Shown: in pieces, positions 24,578 through 34,900 of the stretch
Layout: each line of letters starts with the position of its first letter
How positions within the stretch are numbered: position 1 is the first letter of the stretch
From: Buttiauxella sp965119215
GTDB lineage: Bacteria; Pseudomonadota; Gammaproteobacteria; Enterobacterales; Enterobacteriaceae
Direction: 5' to 3'
DNA length: 64,000 bases
Assembly: GCA_965119215.1 (NCBI GenBank)
Contig: CBCPKK010000007.1
Span: 62,001 to 126,000, forward strand
Notes under the pieces: generated by a model
Seen by the model: only the letters and a program-made list of their open reading frames with translations
What the model was told of the DNA's origin: nothing
The model's database searches: none
Made by a program: the position numbers and the translations under genes

Positions 24578-25924
24578 ATGAGTAACAAATTGAAAGTCGT
24601 CACAATCGGTGGCGGTAGCAGCTATACACCTGAATTACTCGAAGGTTTTATTAAACGTTACGATGAATTGCCGATTAGTGAATTATGGCTGGTTGATGTT
24701 GAGGCGGGTAAAGAGAAACAAGATATTATCTTTGATCTTTGCTTGCGAATGATTGAACGCGCAGGTGTACCAATTGCACTGTACAAAACTCTCGATCGTC
24801 GTGAAGCCCTGGTTGATGCCGATTTTGTCACCACGCAATTGCGTGTTGGGCAACTTAAAGCCCGTGAACTTGATGAGCGTATCCCGCTAAGCTATGGCTA
24901 TTTAGGCCAGGAAACCAACGGTGCTGGCGGCCTGTTTAAAGGTCTGCGTACCATTCCGGTGATTTTCGACATCATTAAAGATGTGCAAGAAATCTGCCCA
25001 GATGCGTGGGTTATCAACTTCACCAACCCAGCCGGTATGGTGACAGAAGCGGTTTACCGCCACACAGATTTCAAGAAGTTCATCGGCGTTTGTAACATCC
25101 CAGTGGGCATGAAAATGTTCATTAAAGATGTGCTGAAACTCGATGAAAAAGATGAATTGAATATCGACCTGTTCGGTCTGAACCACATGGTGTTCATCAG
25201 AGACGTGCTGGTAAATGGCACCTCCCGCTTTGACGAACTGCTGGACGGCGTGGCCTCTGGTACATTGACTGCGGGCTCGGTGAAAAACATCTTCGACCTG
25301 CCGTTTAGCGAAGGCCTGATCCGCTCTCTGCGTTTGCTGCCGTGCTCTTACCTGCTGTACTACTTCAAGCAAAAAGAGATGCTGGCCATCGAAATGGGCG
25401 AGTTTTACAAAGGTGGCGCGCGCGCAACCGTTGTACAGAAAGTTGAGAAGCAACTGTTCGAGCTGTACAAAGATCCTGCGTTGAACGTGAAGCCTAAAGA
25501 GCTGGAACTGCGCGGCGGGGCTTACTATTCTGACGCAGCGTGTGAAGTGATCAGCGACATCTACAATGACAAGCAAAGTGAGCATTACGTCAACGTGCCG
25601 CACCACGGCCATATTGATAACATTCCTGCTGACTGGGCAATCGAAGTGACCTGTACGATTGGCCGTGATGGCGCAACACCGACTCCGCGCATTACACATT
25701 TTGATGAGAAAGTGCTGGGCCTGATTTACACCATCAAAGGGTTTGAAGTGGCAGCAAGCGAAGCCGCTCTGAGCGGTAACTTTAACGATGTTCTGCTGGC
25801 GCTGAATTTAAGCCCGCTGATTCATTCTGATAAAGATGCTGAGAAAATTGCCCGCGACATGCTGCTGGCGCACGAAAAGCATCTGCCAAACTTTGCTCAG
25901 GCTATTGCTGCACTGAAATCTTAA
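24578..25924 (+). CDS. chbF: 6-phospho-beta-glucosidase / diacetylchitobiose-6-phosphate hydrolase ChbF
   Basis: An NAD- and metal-dependent glycosidase of family GH4 that splits monodeacetylated chitobiose-6-phosphate. The N-terminal Rossmann motif TIGGGSSYTPELLEG (about 9-23) binds NAD. The GH4 signature NFTNPAGMVTEAV is near 147. The metal-binding Cys lies in GVCNIPVGM (about 170), with His in LNHMVF (about 200). It is 448 residues, versus 450 in E. coli. The 128-bp gap after chbR contains no obvious terminator, so cotranscription is likely. Confidence 0.95.
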   Translation: MSNKLKVVTIGGGSSYTPELLEGFIKRYDELPISELWLVDVEAGKEKQDIIFDLCLRMIERAGVPIALYKTLDRREALVDADFVTTQLRVGQLKARELDERIPLSYGYLGQETNGAGGLFKGLRTIPVIFDIIKDVQEICPDAWVINFTNPAGMVTEAVYRHTDFKKFIGVCNIPVGMKMFIKDVLKLDEKDELNIDLFGLNHMVFIRDVLVNGTSRFDELLDGVASGTLTAGSVKNIFDLPFSEGLIRSLRLLPCSYLLYYFKQKEMLAIEMGEFYKGGARATVVQKVEKQLFELYKDPALNVKPKELELRGGAYYSDAACEVISDIYNDKQSEHYVNVPHHGHIDNIPADWAIEVTCTIGRDGATPTPRITHFDEKVLGLIYTIKGFEVAASEAALSGNFNDVLLALNLSPLIHSDKDAEKIARDMLLAHEKHLPNFAQAIAALKS

Positions 25925-25973
25925 ATCACTGGAGGCCTTCCCGTAAAAGGGAAGGCAGCTTACCGAGGCGACA

Positions 25974-26735
25974 ATGGATAAGTTATTAATTGTTAACGCG
26001 GACGATTTTGGGCTGTGTAAGGCGCAAAATTACGGAATCATCGACGCCTATAATAACGGTGTTGTGACCTCGACCACCGCAATGGTTAACGCTTCCGGTA
26101 TCGAACACGCCGTTGCGCTAAGTGCCAAAAACCCAGGCCTTGCGGTAGGGATGCACTTTGTTCTGACGCTAGGTCGCCCTTTGTCTGCAATGCCAGGGCT
26201 GGTGGATGAAAAGGGCGAACTGGGGAAATGGATTTGGCAGCGTGCAGAAGAAGGCACGCTACCATTGGCTGAAATTGAGCAAGAGCTGGCATGCCAGTAT
26301 GCGAGATTCATCGAATTGTTTGGTCGTGAACCCACGCATATCGACAGCCATCACCATGCGCATATGATCCCGCAAATTTACCCCATCGTTGAAGCCTTTG
26401 CCAAAGAGAAGGGCGTGGCGATCCGTTTTGATTACGATGCCGCCATTCCTGCCGAGTTAGAATGCCAGGGCGTGAAAACGCCACAGGGTTTTGACAGCGG
26501 TTTTTATGGTGATGCCATTTCAGAAACGTTGTTCCTCGAGACGCTCGATCGCTCAATGGCGCGCGGTGAGACATCGCTAGAAATAATGTGCCATCCTTCC
26601 TTTATTGATAACACGATTCTGGCGAGCAAGTACTGCTACCCGCGTCTTGCCGAACTCGATGTGCTGACTTCAGCCTCGCTTAAATACGCGATTGCAGAAC
26701 ACGGTTATCGTTTGGGAACATTTAAAGATTTGTAA
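25974..26735 (+). CDS. chbG: Chitooligosaccharide deacetylase ChbG (YdjC family)
   Basis: Removes one acetyl group from diacetylchitobiose-6-phosphate, which creates the inducer recognised by ChbR and the substrate for ChbF. It is 253 residues. YdjC metal-binding motifs are NADDFGL (residues 8-14) and HIDSHHHAHM (about 122-131). It is 49 bp after chbF and the last gene of the operon, followed by a shared terminator. Confidence 0.95.
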   Translation: MDKLLIVNADDFGLCKAQNYGIIDAYNNGVVTSTTAMVNASGIEHAVALSAKNPGLAVGMHFVLTLGRPLSAMPGLVDEKGELGKWIWQRAEEGTLPLAEIEQELACQYARFIELFGREPTHIDSHHHAHMIPQIYPIVEAFAKEKGVAIRFDYDAAIPAELECQGVKTPQGFDSGFYGDAISETLFLETLDRSMARGETSLEIMCHPSFIDNTILASKYCYPRLAELDVLTSASLKYAIAEHGYRLGTFKDL

Positions 26736-26743
26736 TAACGACT

Positions 26744-26776
26744 AAAGGGCAATGGCATAACGCCGTTGCCCTTTTT
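26744..26776. terminator. Bidirectional terminator between chbG and the TetR gene
   Basis: A 13-bp stem with one mismatch, AAAGGGCAATGGC / GCCGTTGCCCTTT, is flanked by A and T runs and lies exactly between the convergent chbG and TetR-family stops. Confidence 0.9.
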
Positions 26777-26777
26777 A

Positions 26778-27395
26778 CTACGCCGATTTCGTTAGCATCA
26801 GGAAAAGATTGTCCACCACTTCAGGCGCTTGCTCATACAGATTGAGATTCTCCGGCTGCATCAGCCAGTTTTTGATAATTCCAGTGAGGTAACCGTGAAT
26901 AATAGTGATAGTCAGTTCGATATTGGTATTAACAGGGATTTGACCTTTTGAAATACAACTGCGTAATAATTTCTTCATTCTTTCGCGATTAAACCAAAGC
27001 CGCTCTCTTATTTCTTGCTCAGAATACATCTCCCCATTAAATTCGCACGTATGGTAAAGAATCTGCAGTAACTCGCGCTGGCGGTGGTCTGTGGAAATGA
27101 TTTTCAATGTTTCAATAATGATTTCACGTAAAAATTGCAGGTCGTTATCGTGAATTTTAGCTTTAAGTTTTCGTCTGATTTCCAACGCGATACAGGGTTG
27201 GATATTCCAGATTTCATTAAATAATGAAACCTTGCTGTCAAAGTGCCAGTAAATCGCGCCACGTGTCATGCCTGCTGCGTCGGCGATGTCGGCAAGCGTA
27301 GTGGTAGAGACGCCATTTTTAGCAAATAGTGTGATAGCGACATCAATCAGATGCTGACGCGTTTTTAGCGCTTCAATTTTTGTTTTACGTGCCAT
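26778..27395 (-). CDS. acrS: TetR-family efflux repressor (AcrR/AcrS type)
   Basis: A 205-residue TetR regulator. Its N-terminal half is very like AcrR and EnvR/AcrS: start ARKTKIEALKTRQHLIDVA, then a helix-turn-helix with TTLADIADAAGMTRGAIYWHF (about 31-51). The C-terminal ligand domain is less conserved and ends close to the bacterial AcrS form. It is divergent from the pump operon over a 239-bp A/T-rich gap, so it most likely represses it. The symbol is by similarity and position, and acrR would also be defensible. Confidence 0.85.
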   Translation of the reverse strand: MARKTKIEALKTRQHLIDVAITLFAKNGVSTTTLADIADAAGMTRGAIYWHFDSKVSLFNEIWNIQPCIALEIRRKLKAKIHDNDLQFLREIIIETLKIISTDHRQRELLQILYHTCEFNGEMYSEQEIRERLWFNRERMKKLLRSCISKGQIPVNTNIELTITIIHGYLTGIIKNWLMQPENLNLYEQAPEVVDNLFLMLTKSA

Positions 27396-27634
27396 AGTGA
27401 ATTAACTCTTTGTGGATATTAGTTACAAGAATTAACAGATCCAAATATTATTTTTCTATTAGTGGTTTAGCTAATTAAAGCGCGAATTATTGTGTGCTTT
27501 AAATTTTTCGATGTCCAGTATTGGAATATAAGATTAAACATACACACATGAATAATTAATCGATAAACCCTCTGTTAAGCTGCGATTCTCTATATCCATT
27601 TACAGAGCTAAACCGTTAACGGGGAAATTTTTGC
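27396..27634. promoter_or_regulatory. Divergent promoter region of the efflux operon
   Basis: This A/T-rich 239-bp region must contain both promoters and the repressor site. Around 27537-27552 the sequence AACATACACACATG carries an ACATACA half site like that of the AcrR operator, but a full symmetric operator was not identified. Confidence 0.35.
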
Positions 27635-30600
27635 ATGGCGAAGTTTTTTATCGAGCGCCCCATATTTGCCTGGGTGCTGGCGATTATTTTGATGCTGGCG
27701 GGCGTGCTGTCCATCATCAAGTTACCGGTAGCACAGTACCCGACAATCGCGCCGCCTGCGGTTGCTATTAACGCAACCTACCCCGGTGCTGATGCCAGCA
27801 CCGTTCAGGATACGGTAACGCAAGTTATCGAACAGAACATGAACGGCCTGGATAACCTGATGTACATGTCCTCTACCAGCGATGCTTCGGGTAGCGTGAC
27901 GGTGACGCTGACCTTTAAATCCGGCACCGATCCGGATATCGCTCAGGTTCAGGTGCAAAATAAACTTCAGCTCGCCATGCCTTTGTTGCCGCAGGAAGTG
28001 CAGCAACAGGGGATCAGTGTGAAGAAATCCTCCAGCAGCTTCCTGATGGTGGCCGGTTTTATCTCTCAGGATGGCAGCATGAGTCAGGATGATATTGCTG
28101 ACTATATTTCTTCCAATATCAAAGACCCTATCAGCCGTACCGCGGGGGTAGGGGATGTGCAGCTCTTCGGCGCACAATACGCGATGCGCATCTGGTTAGA
28201 CCCAAATCAGCTCAATAAATACCAGTTAACGACGCTCGATGTGATTAACCAGATAAAAACCCAGAATGCGCAGGTGGCGGCTGGGCAACTCGGCGGCACG
28301 CCTGCTATTCCGGGCCAGCAGCTCAATGCTTCTATTATTGCTCAGACTCGTTTACGTGACCCCGAGCAGTTTGGGCATATCCTGCTCAAGGTGCAACCAG
28401 ACGGTGCCAAAGTTGAATTGCGCGATGTCGGGCGCATTGAACTCGGTGGCGAAAACTACAACATAGTCGCCCGTTACAACGGTAAACCTGCTGCTGGACT
28501 GGGGATTAAATTAGCCACGGGTGCCAATGCGTTAGATACCGCGAAGGCGGTGCAAGAGCAAATGGCGCGGCTCGAACCCTATTTCCCTCACGGGTTGAGC
28601 GTGGTCTATACCTACGACACAACGCCATTCGTCAAAATTTCGATCCGCGAAGTGTTCAAAACATTGCTGGAAGCCATCGTGCTGGTGTTCCTGGTGATGT
28701 ATCTGTTTTTACAGAATTTCCGCGCCACGCTCATTCCTACCATTGCCGTACCGGTCGTGCTGCTGGGTACCTTTTCAATCCTTGCCGCGTTTGGCTATTC
28801 CATTAATACGCTGACGATGTTCGGCATGGTCCTGGCGATAGGCTTGCTGGTGGACGATGCCATTGTGGTGGTGGAAAACGTCGAACGTGTGATGGTGGAA
28901 GAGGGGCTACCGCCGAAAGAAGCGACGCAAAAGTCGATGGGGCAAATACAAGGTGCGCTGGTTGGGATTGCGATGGTGCTGTCTGCGGTGTTTATTCCGA
29001 TGGCCTTTTTCGGCGGCTCAACCGGCGTTATCTACCGCCAGTTCTCCATTACGATTGTTTCGGCAATGGCGCTTTCCGTGCTGGTTGCGCTGATCCTGAC
29101 GCCTGCACTGTGTGCCACATTGCTCAAACCTGTCGCCAAAGGCAGCCACGGTAAAACCACCGGCTTGTTCGGCTGGTTTAACGCCCGCTTCGAGCAAAGC
29201 ACACATCATTACACCGACAGCGTAAAACTGATTTTGCGCCGTACCGGTCGTTACATGCTGCTTTATGTCCTGATTGTGGCGGGCATGGCGGCGCTGTTCC
29301 TGCATCTGCCAACCTCATTCCTGCCAGAAGAAGATCAGGGCGTATTCCTTACCATGGTGACTCTGCCTGCCGGAGCTACTCAGGCCAGAACTGAGAAAAT
29401 CATGGATCAGATAACCCATTATTATCTGACCAAAGAATCCGCCAACGTTGAATCAGTCTTTACGGTTAACGGGTTTAGCTTTAGCGGTAAAGGCCAGAAC
29501 AACGGCCTGGCGTTTGTGCGTTTGAAAGACTGGGATAAGCGCCCAGGCAAAGAAAATGAAGTCACCGCCATTGTTGGCCGTGCCACGCGCGCATTTAGTC
29601 AAATTCACGATGGGATGGTTTTCGCCTTTAACCTACCGGCGATAACCGAACTGGGAACGGCGACGGGCTTTGACTTTGAATTGATCGACCAGGCAAGCCT
29701 TGGCCATAAAGGGCTGACACAGGCGCGAAACCAGCTGTTGGGGGCTATCGCAAAACGACCGGATATGCTGGTGCGCGTGCGCCCGAACGGGCTGGAAGAT
29801 ACGCCGCAGTTTAAGCTGGAAGTGGATCAGGAAAAGGCGCAGTCGCTGGGCGTTAGCATTTCCGATATCAACCAGACCATTGCGACAGGCCTGGGCAGCA
29901 CCTACGTCAACGATTTCATCGACCACGGGCGCGTGAAGAAAGTTTACCTCCAGGGACGGGCATCCAGCCGTATGTTGCCGCAGGACGTCAATACCTGGTA
30001 TGTGCGCGGAAGCAGCGGGCAAATGGTGCCATTCTCCGCCTTTGCCAGTGCGCACTGGATTTACGGCTCACCGCGTCTTGAGCGCTATAACGGCCTGCCG
30101 TCTATGGAAATTCTTGGCGAAGCAACGCCGGGCAAAAGTACCGGTGAAGCGATGCTGCTGATGGAAAATCTGGCGGCGAAATTACCTGCCGGAATCGGCT
30201 TTGACTGGACCGGTATGTCGTATCAGGAACGTTTGTCTGGCAACCAGGCTCCGGCGCTTTATGCCATCTCTTTACTGGTTGTTTTCCTCTGTCTGGCCGC
30301 GCTGTATGAGAGCTGGTCAATTCCTTTCTCCGTCATGCTGGTAGTGCCGCTGGGGGTCGTTGGGGCGCTGCTTGCTGCTTCATTGCGCGGCTTGAATAAC
30401 GACGTGTATTTCCAGGTCGGGCTGCTGACCACCATAGGCCTGTCGGCGAAGAACGCGATTTTGATTGTCGAGTTCGCCAAAGACCTGATGGACAAAGAAG
30501 GCAAAGGGTTAATCGAGGCCACGTTAGACGCGGTGCGTATGCGCCTGCGCCCAATACTGATGACTTCGCTGGCATTTATTCTCGGCGTGATGCCGCTGGT

Positions 30601-30745
30601 TATCAGCACCGGTGCGGGGAGTGGTGCACAGAATGCGGTAGGTACAGGCGTTATGGGCGGGATGATTTCCGCCACGCTTCTGGCTGTGTTCTTTGTCCCG
30701 GTGTTTTTCGTCGTGATAAGCCGCCGCTTTGGTAAGGCGAAATAA
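27635..30745 (+). CDS. RND multidrug efflux pump subunit (AcrB/AcrF type), first copy
   Basis: A 1036-residue resistance-nodulation-division inner-membrane pump that exports hydrophobic drugs using the proton gradient. All family landmarks are present: N-terminal FFIERPIFAWVLA, proton-relay Asp pair in GLLVDDAIVVVENVERVM (AcrB Asp407/408 positions), relay Lys in LSAKNAILIVEFAKDLM (AcrB Lys940 position), and the switch loop NGFSFSGKG. It precedes the adaptor gene, which is unusual for this family. It shares long nearly identical blocks with the second RND gene downstream, so the two are paralogues. ATG 27635 follows GGGGAAATTTTTGC. Confidence 0.93.
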   Translation: MAKFFIERPIFAWVLAIILMLAGVLSIIKLPVAQYPTIAPPAVAINATYPGADASTVQDTVTQVIEQNMNGLDNLMYMSSTSDASGSVTVTLTFKSGTDPDIAQVQVQNKLQLAMPLLPQEVQQQGISVKKSSSSFLMVAGFISQDGSMSQDDIADYISSNIKDPISRTAGVGDVQLFGAQYAMRIWLDPNQLNKYQLTTLDVINQIKTQNAQVAAGQLGGTPAIPGQQLNASIIAQTRLRDPEQFGHILLKVQPDGAKVELRDVGRIELGGENYNIVARYNGKPAAGLGIKLATGANALDTAKAVQEQMARLEPYFPHGLSVVYTYDTTPFVKISIREVFKTLLEAIVLVFLVMYLFLQNFRATLIPTIAVPVVLLGTFSILAAFGYSINTLTMFGMVLAIGLLVDDAIVVVENVERVMVEEGLPPKEATQKSMGQIQGALVGIAMVLSAVFIPMAFFGGSTGVIYRQFSITIVSAMALSVLVALILTPALCATLLKPVAKGSHGKTTGLFGWFNARFEQSTHHYTDSVKLILRRTGRYMLLYVLIVAGMAALFLHLPTSFLPEEDQGVFLTMVTLPAGATQARTEKIMDQITHYYLTKESANVESVFTVNGFSFSGKGQNNGLAFVRLKDWDKRPGKENEVTAIVGRATRAFSQIHDGMVFAFNLPAITELGTATGFDFELIDQASLGHKGLTQARNQLLGAIAKRPDMLVRVRPNGLEDTPQFKLEVDQEKAQSLGVSISDINQTIATGLGSTYVNDFIDHGRVKKVYLQGRASSRMLPQDVNTWYVRGSSGQMVPFSAFASAHWIYGSPRLERYNGLPSMEILGEATPGKSTGEAMLLMENLAAKLPAGIGFDWTGMSYQERLSGNQAPALYAISLLVVFLCLAALYESWSIPFSVMLVVPLGVVGALLAASLRGLNNDVYFQVGLLTTIGLSAKNAILIVEFAKDLMDKEGKGLIEATLDAVRMRLRPILMTSLAFILGVMPLVISTGAGSGAQNAVGTGVMGGMISATLLAVFFVPVFFVVISRRFGKAK

Positions 30746-30756
30746 CAAGAATACGT

Positions 30757-30786
30757 TGCCGGAGGGCGATGTATTCCCCTCCGGCA
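30757..30786 (+). other. Attenuator-like hairpin between RND1 and the adaptor gene
   Basis: A perfect 10-bp stem TGCCGGAGGG / CCCTCCGGCA with a 10-nt loop lies 12 bp after the RND1 stop. A TTTTT run follows 5 nt later, so it could end part of the transcription and lower expression of the downstream pump and adaptor. Confidence 0.65.
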
Positions 30787-30826
30787 GCAAGTTTTTACTT
30801 CAAGAGTGATGTTTTAAGGAATCGTA

Positions 30827-31981
30827 ATGAAGAAATATGGTGAGTTCATTATCCTGCCCTCCGTAGTGTTGTTAGCGGCAGGAGTCTTAACGGGTTGTAA
30901 TGATAAAGGTGACGAAAAGGCGCAAATGCCTGCACCGCAAGTCAATGTTTATACTGTTAAAGCCGCCCCGTTAGCTGTGACGACTGAACTTCCTGGGCGT
31001 ACCGACTCCTTCCGTGTGGCAGAAGTTCGCCCGCAGGTAAGCGGTATCATCCTGAAACGTAATTTTGTGGAGGGCGGCGATATTGTTGCGGGAAGTTCCC
31101 TCTATCAGATTGATCCAGCACCTTATCAGGCCGCATGGAACAGTGCGCAAGGCTCGCTTGCTAAAGCACAAGCTGCTGCGAACATAGCGCATTTAACTGT
31201 AAAACGTTACCTGCCATTGCTCGGCACAAAATATATTAGCCAACAAGAATACGATCAGGCCGTGGCGAGTGCCCAACAGGCGGATGCAGAAGTGAAAGCG
31301 GCAAAAGCTGACGTTGAAAACGCGCGCATTAATTTGGCCTACACCAAAGTCACCTCGCCAATCGACGGGCGCATTGGTAAATCGAATGTCACCGAAGGGG
31401 CGCTGGTTACCAATGGCCAGGCCTCATCCATGGCAACCGTGCAGCAACTCGACCCGATTTATGTGGATGTGACTCAATCCAGCAATGATTTCATGCAGTT
31501 GAAGCAGGCGGTTGAGCAGGGAAGCCTGCAAAAAACGAGCGGTAAAACTGCGGTGCAACTGATGATGGAAGATGGCCAGCCTTATCCGCTAAACGGTCAA
31601 CTCGAGTTCTCAGAGGTGACTGTGGATGAGACAACCGGCTCCATTACTTTGCGTGCTGTGTTCCCGAATCCGCAGCATCAATTACTGCCGGGCATGTACG
31701 TGCGCGCGAAAATTGACGAAGGTATCCAGCCAGCCGCGATGTTAGTTCCGCAGCAAGGCGTGACGCGTAATCCGCGCGGTGACGCAACGGTGTTGGTGGT
31801 CGATAAAGACAATAAGGCAGAAGTCCGTGAAGTCGTTGCGGCACAGGCGATTGGTGATCAATGGCTGGTCACGAAGGGCGTTAAGCCCGGAGATCAAGTC
31901 ATTGTGAGCGGGCTTCAGCGTGTTCGTCCTGGCGTTGTGGTGAAGATAGTTCCAGATAGCGCTGCCGCTCAAACACGCTAA
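30827..31981 (+). CDS. acrE: RND periplasmic adaptor lipoprotein (AcrE/AcrA type)
   Basis: A membrane-fusion protein joining an RND pump to a TolC-type outer-membrane channel. It is 384 residues. The lipoprotein signal ends in LTGC with Cys24 as the lipidation site. The lipoyl half-domains (VRPQVSGIILKRNFVEGGDI, and TKVTSPIDGRIGKSNVTEGALV) flank a coiled-coil hairpin at about 95-165. The stretch GCNDKGDEKA right after the lipobox favours AcrE over AcrA. Start at 30827 follows AAGGAATCGTA. It is the only adaptor visible and presumably serves both neighbouring pumps. Confidence 0.92.
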   Translation: MKKYGEFIILPSVVLLAAGVLTGCNDKGDEKAQMPAPQVNVYTVKAAPLAVTTELPGRTDSFRVAEVRPQVSGIILKRNFVEGGDIVAGSSLYQIDPAPYQAAWNSAQGSLAKAQAAANIAHLTVKRYLPLLGTKYISQQEYDQAVASAQQADAEVKAAKADVENARINLAYTKVTSPIDGRIGKSNVTEGALVTNGQASSMATVQQLDPIYVDVTQSSNDFMQLKQAVEQGSLQKTSGKTAVQLMMEDGQPYPLNGQLEFSEVTVDETTGSITLRAVFPNPQHQLLPGMYVRAKIDEGIQPAAMLVPQQGVTRNPRGDATVLVVDKDNKAEVREVVAAQAIGDQWLVTKGVKPGDQVIVSGLQRVRPGVVVKIVPDSAAAQTR

Positions 31982-31994
31982 GGTATCGCGCAAA

Positions 31995-34900
31995 ATGGCT
32001 AAGTTTTTTATTGATAGACCAATCTTTGCCTGGGTGCTGGCGATCATTTTGATGATTGCAGGTGCCCTTGCAATATTGAAGCTTCCTGTCGCCCAGTACC
32101 CAACGATTGCACCTCCGGCAGTTGCGGTAACAGCAACTTATCCGGGTGCGGATGCGCAGACGGTACAGGACACCGTAACGCAGGTTATCGAACAGAACAT
32201 GAACGGCATCGATAACCTGATGTACATGTCTTCCACCAGTGATTCTGCGGGTGGCGCGACGATTACCCTGACGTTTAAATCAGGCACCAGCCCGGACATT
32301 GCCCAGGTTCAGGTGCAGAACAAACTGCAACTGGCGATGCCGTTACTGCCGCAAGAAGTGCAGCAGCAGGGCATTAGCGTAGAAAAATCCTCAAGCAGCT
32401 TCTTGCTGGTTGCCGGGTTTATCTCCGATAACCCAAATCTGACCCAGGATGATATTTCCGACTATGTAGCCTCGAATCTCAAAGATGCCATTAGCCGCAC
32501 CAATGGGGTGGGGGATGTGCAGTTGTTTGGCGCGCAGTACGCGATGCGTATCTGGCTGAACGCGGATGCGCTGAACAAATACCAGCTCAATCCAGGGGAT
32601 GTGGTCACTCAGCTGAAATTGCAGAACGACCAGGTTGCCGCAGGGCAATTGGGTGGCACGCCTGCGGTTAAAAATCAGCAGCTTAACGCATCAATCATTG
32701 CTCAAACGCGCTTACGTGACCCGATAGAGTTCGGCAAAGTGACGATGAAAGTGAACCCGGATGGCTCGGTCGTTCACTTAAGCGATGTGGCTCGCATTGA
32801 ACTGGGTGGTGAAAACTACAATACAGTAGCGAAAATTAATGGTCAGGCCGCTGCTGGCTTGGGTATTAAGCTTGCGACAGGTGCGAATGCGCTGGATACC
32901 GCTGAGGGAATTAAGGCAAAACTGGCTTCGCTACAACCTTACTTCCCGCAAGGCATGAAGGTCGTTTACCCGTACGACACCACGCCATTTGTGAAGATTT
33001 CCATCCATGAAGTGGTGAAAACGCTGTTTGAGGCCATCATCCTGGTGTTCCTGGTGATGTACCTGTTCCTGCAAAATTTCCGCGCCACGCTAATCCCAAC
33101 GATTGCCGTGCCGGTGGTGCTGTTGGGGACATTTGCCGTTCTTTCCGCGTTTGGCTATTCGATAAACACGCTCACTATGTTCGGTATGGTTCTGGCGATA
33201 GGCTTGCTGGTGGACGATGCGATTGTGGTGGTGGAAAACGTTGAGCGCGTCATGGTTGAAGACCACCTCTCGCCAAAAGAAGCCACCAAAAAATCGATGG
33301 AGCAGATTCAGGGCGCGCTGGTGGGGATTGCTATGGTGCTGTCGGCGGTGTTTATTCCGATGGCCTTCTTTGGGGGCTCGACGGGGGCTATTTACCGCCA
33401 GTTCTCCATTACCATTGTTTCGGCAATGGCATTGTCGGTGCTGGTTGCGTTGATTTTGACGCCTGCGCTGTGCGCCACTTTGCTGAAACCTATCGATCCG
33501 AATGCGCATCAGAAAACAGGTTTTTTCGGCTGGTTTAACAAGAAATTTGACCAAAGTACCCATCACTACACCAACAGCGTTAGCAATATCCTGCGCAACA
33601 CCGGGCGCTATCTGCTGCTGTACCTGATTATCGTTGCCGGAATGGCGGTGCTATTCCTGCGTTTACCTACCTCATTCCTGCCCGAAGAAGATCAGGGCGT
33701 GTTTATGACGATGGTGCAACTTCCCGCGGGTGCAACGCAGGAAAGAACGCAGAAAGTGCTCGACCAGATAACGCATTACTATCTGGATACCGAAAAGGCC
33801 AACGTTGAATCCGTGTTTACCGTAAACGGCTTTAGCTATAGCGGGCAGGGGCAAAACTCCGGGATTGCCTTTATCAGCCTGAAACCGTGGGATGAGCGTT
33901 CCGGCAAGGAAAATGGCGTTGGCGCGATTGTTGAACGAGCCACCAAAGCCTTCAGCAAAATTCGTGATGGCCTGGTGTTCCCGTTTAACTTACCGGCGAT
34001 TATGGAGCTGGGTACGGCAACCGGCTTTGACTTTGAGCTGATTGACCAGGCAAACCTGGGGCATCAACAACTCACTCTGGCGCGTAATCAGCTGATGGGA
34101 ATGGTCGCCAAACATCCCGATATGCTGACGCGTGTTCGTCCGAATGGGCTTGAAGACACGCCGCAGTACAAACTGGAAATCGATCAGGAAAAAGCGGAGG
34201 CACTCGGCATTAGCCTTGCTGATATCAACCAGACCATTGCCAGCGCCTTGGGTGGCACTTACGTGAACGATTTTATCGATCATGGCCGCGTTAAGAAGGT
34301 TTATGTGCAGGCGGATGCCCGCTTCCGTATGCTCCCGCAAGACATAGACAATCTTTATGTTCGCGGCAGTAACGGGCAAATGGCACCGTTCTCGGCATTT
34401 TCTTCATCGCACTGGATGTATGGCTCACCGCGCCTTGAGCGTTACAACGGTTTGCCATCCATGGAAATGTTGGGCGAGGCCGCACCGGGTAAAAGTACCG
34501 GTGAGGCTATGGTGCTAATGGAACAACTGGCGTCAAAATTGCCTTCCGGTATTGGTTACGACTGGACGGGAATGTCCTATCAGGAAAGGCTTTCTGGAAA
34601 CCAGGCACCTGCACTGTACGCCATCTCTTTGGTGGTGGTGTTCCTGTGCCTGGCCGCGCTTTATGAAAGCTGGTCGATACCGTTCTCGGTGATGTTGGTG
34701 GTGCCGCTCGGTGTGGTTGGGGCGCTGTTAGCCGCCGCAATGCGCGGGATGAACAACGACGTTTACTTCCAGGTGGGATTACTGACGACTATCGGCCTGT
34801 CGGCGAAGAACGCCATTCTGATTGTGGAGTTCGCTAAAGACCTGATGGATAAAGAAGGAAAAGGCTTACTGGAAGCCACGCTGGATGCGGTGCGCATGCG

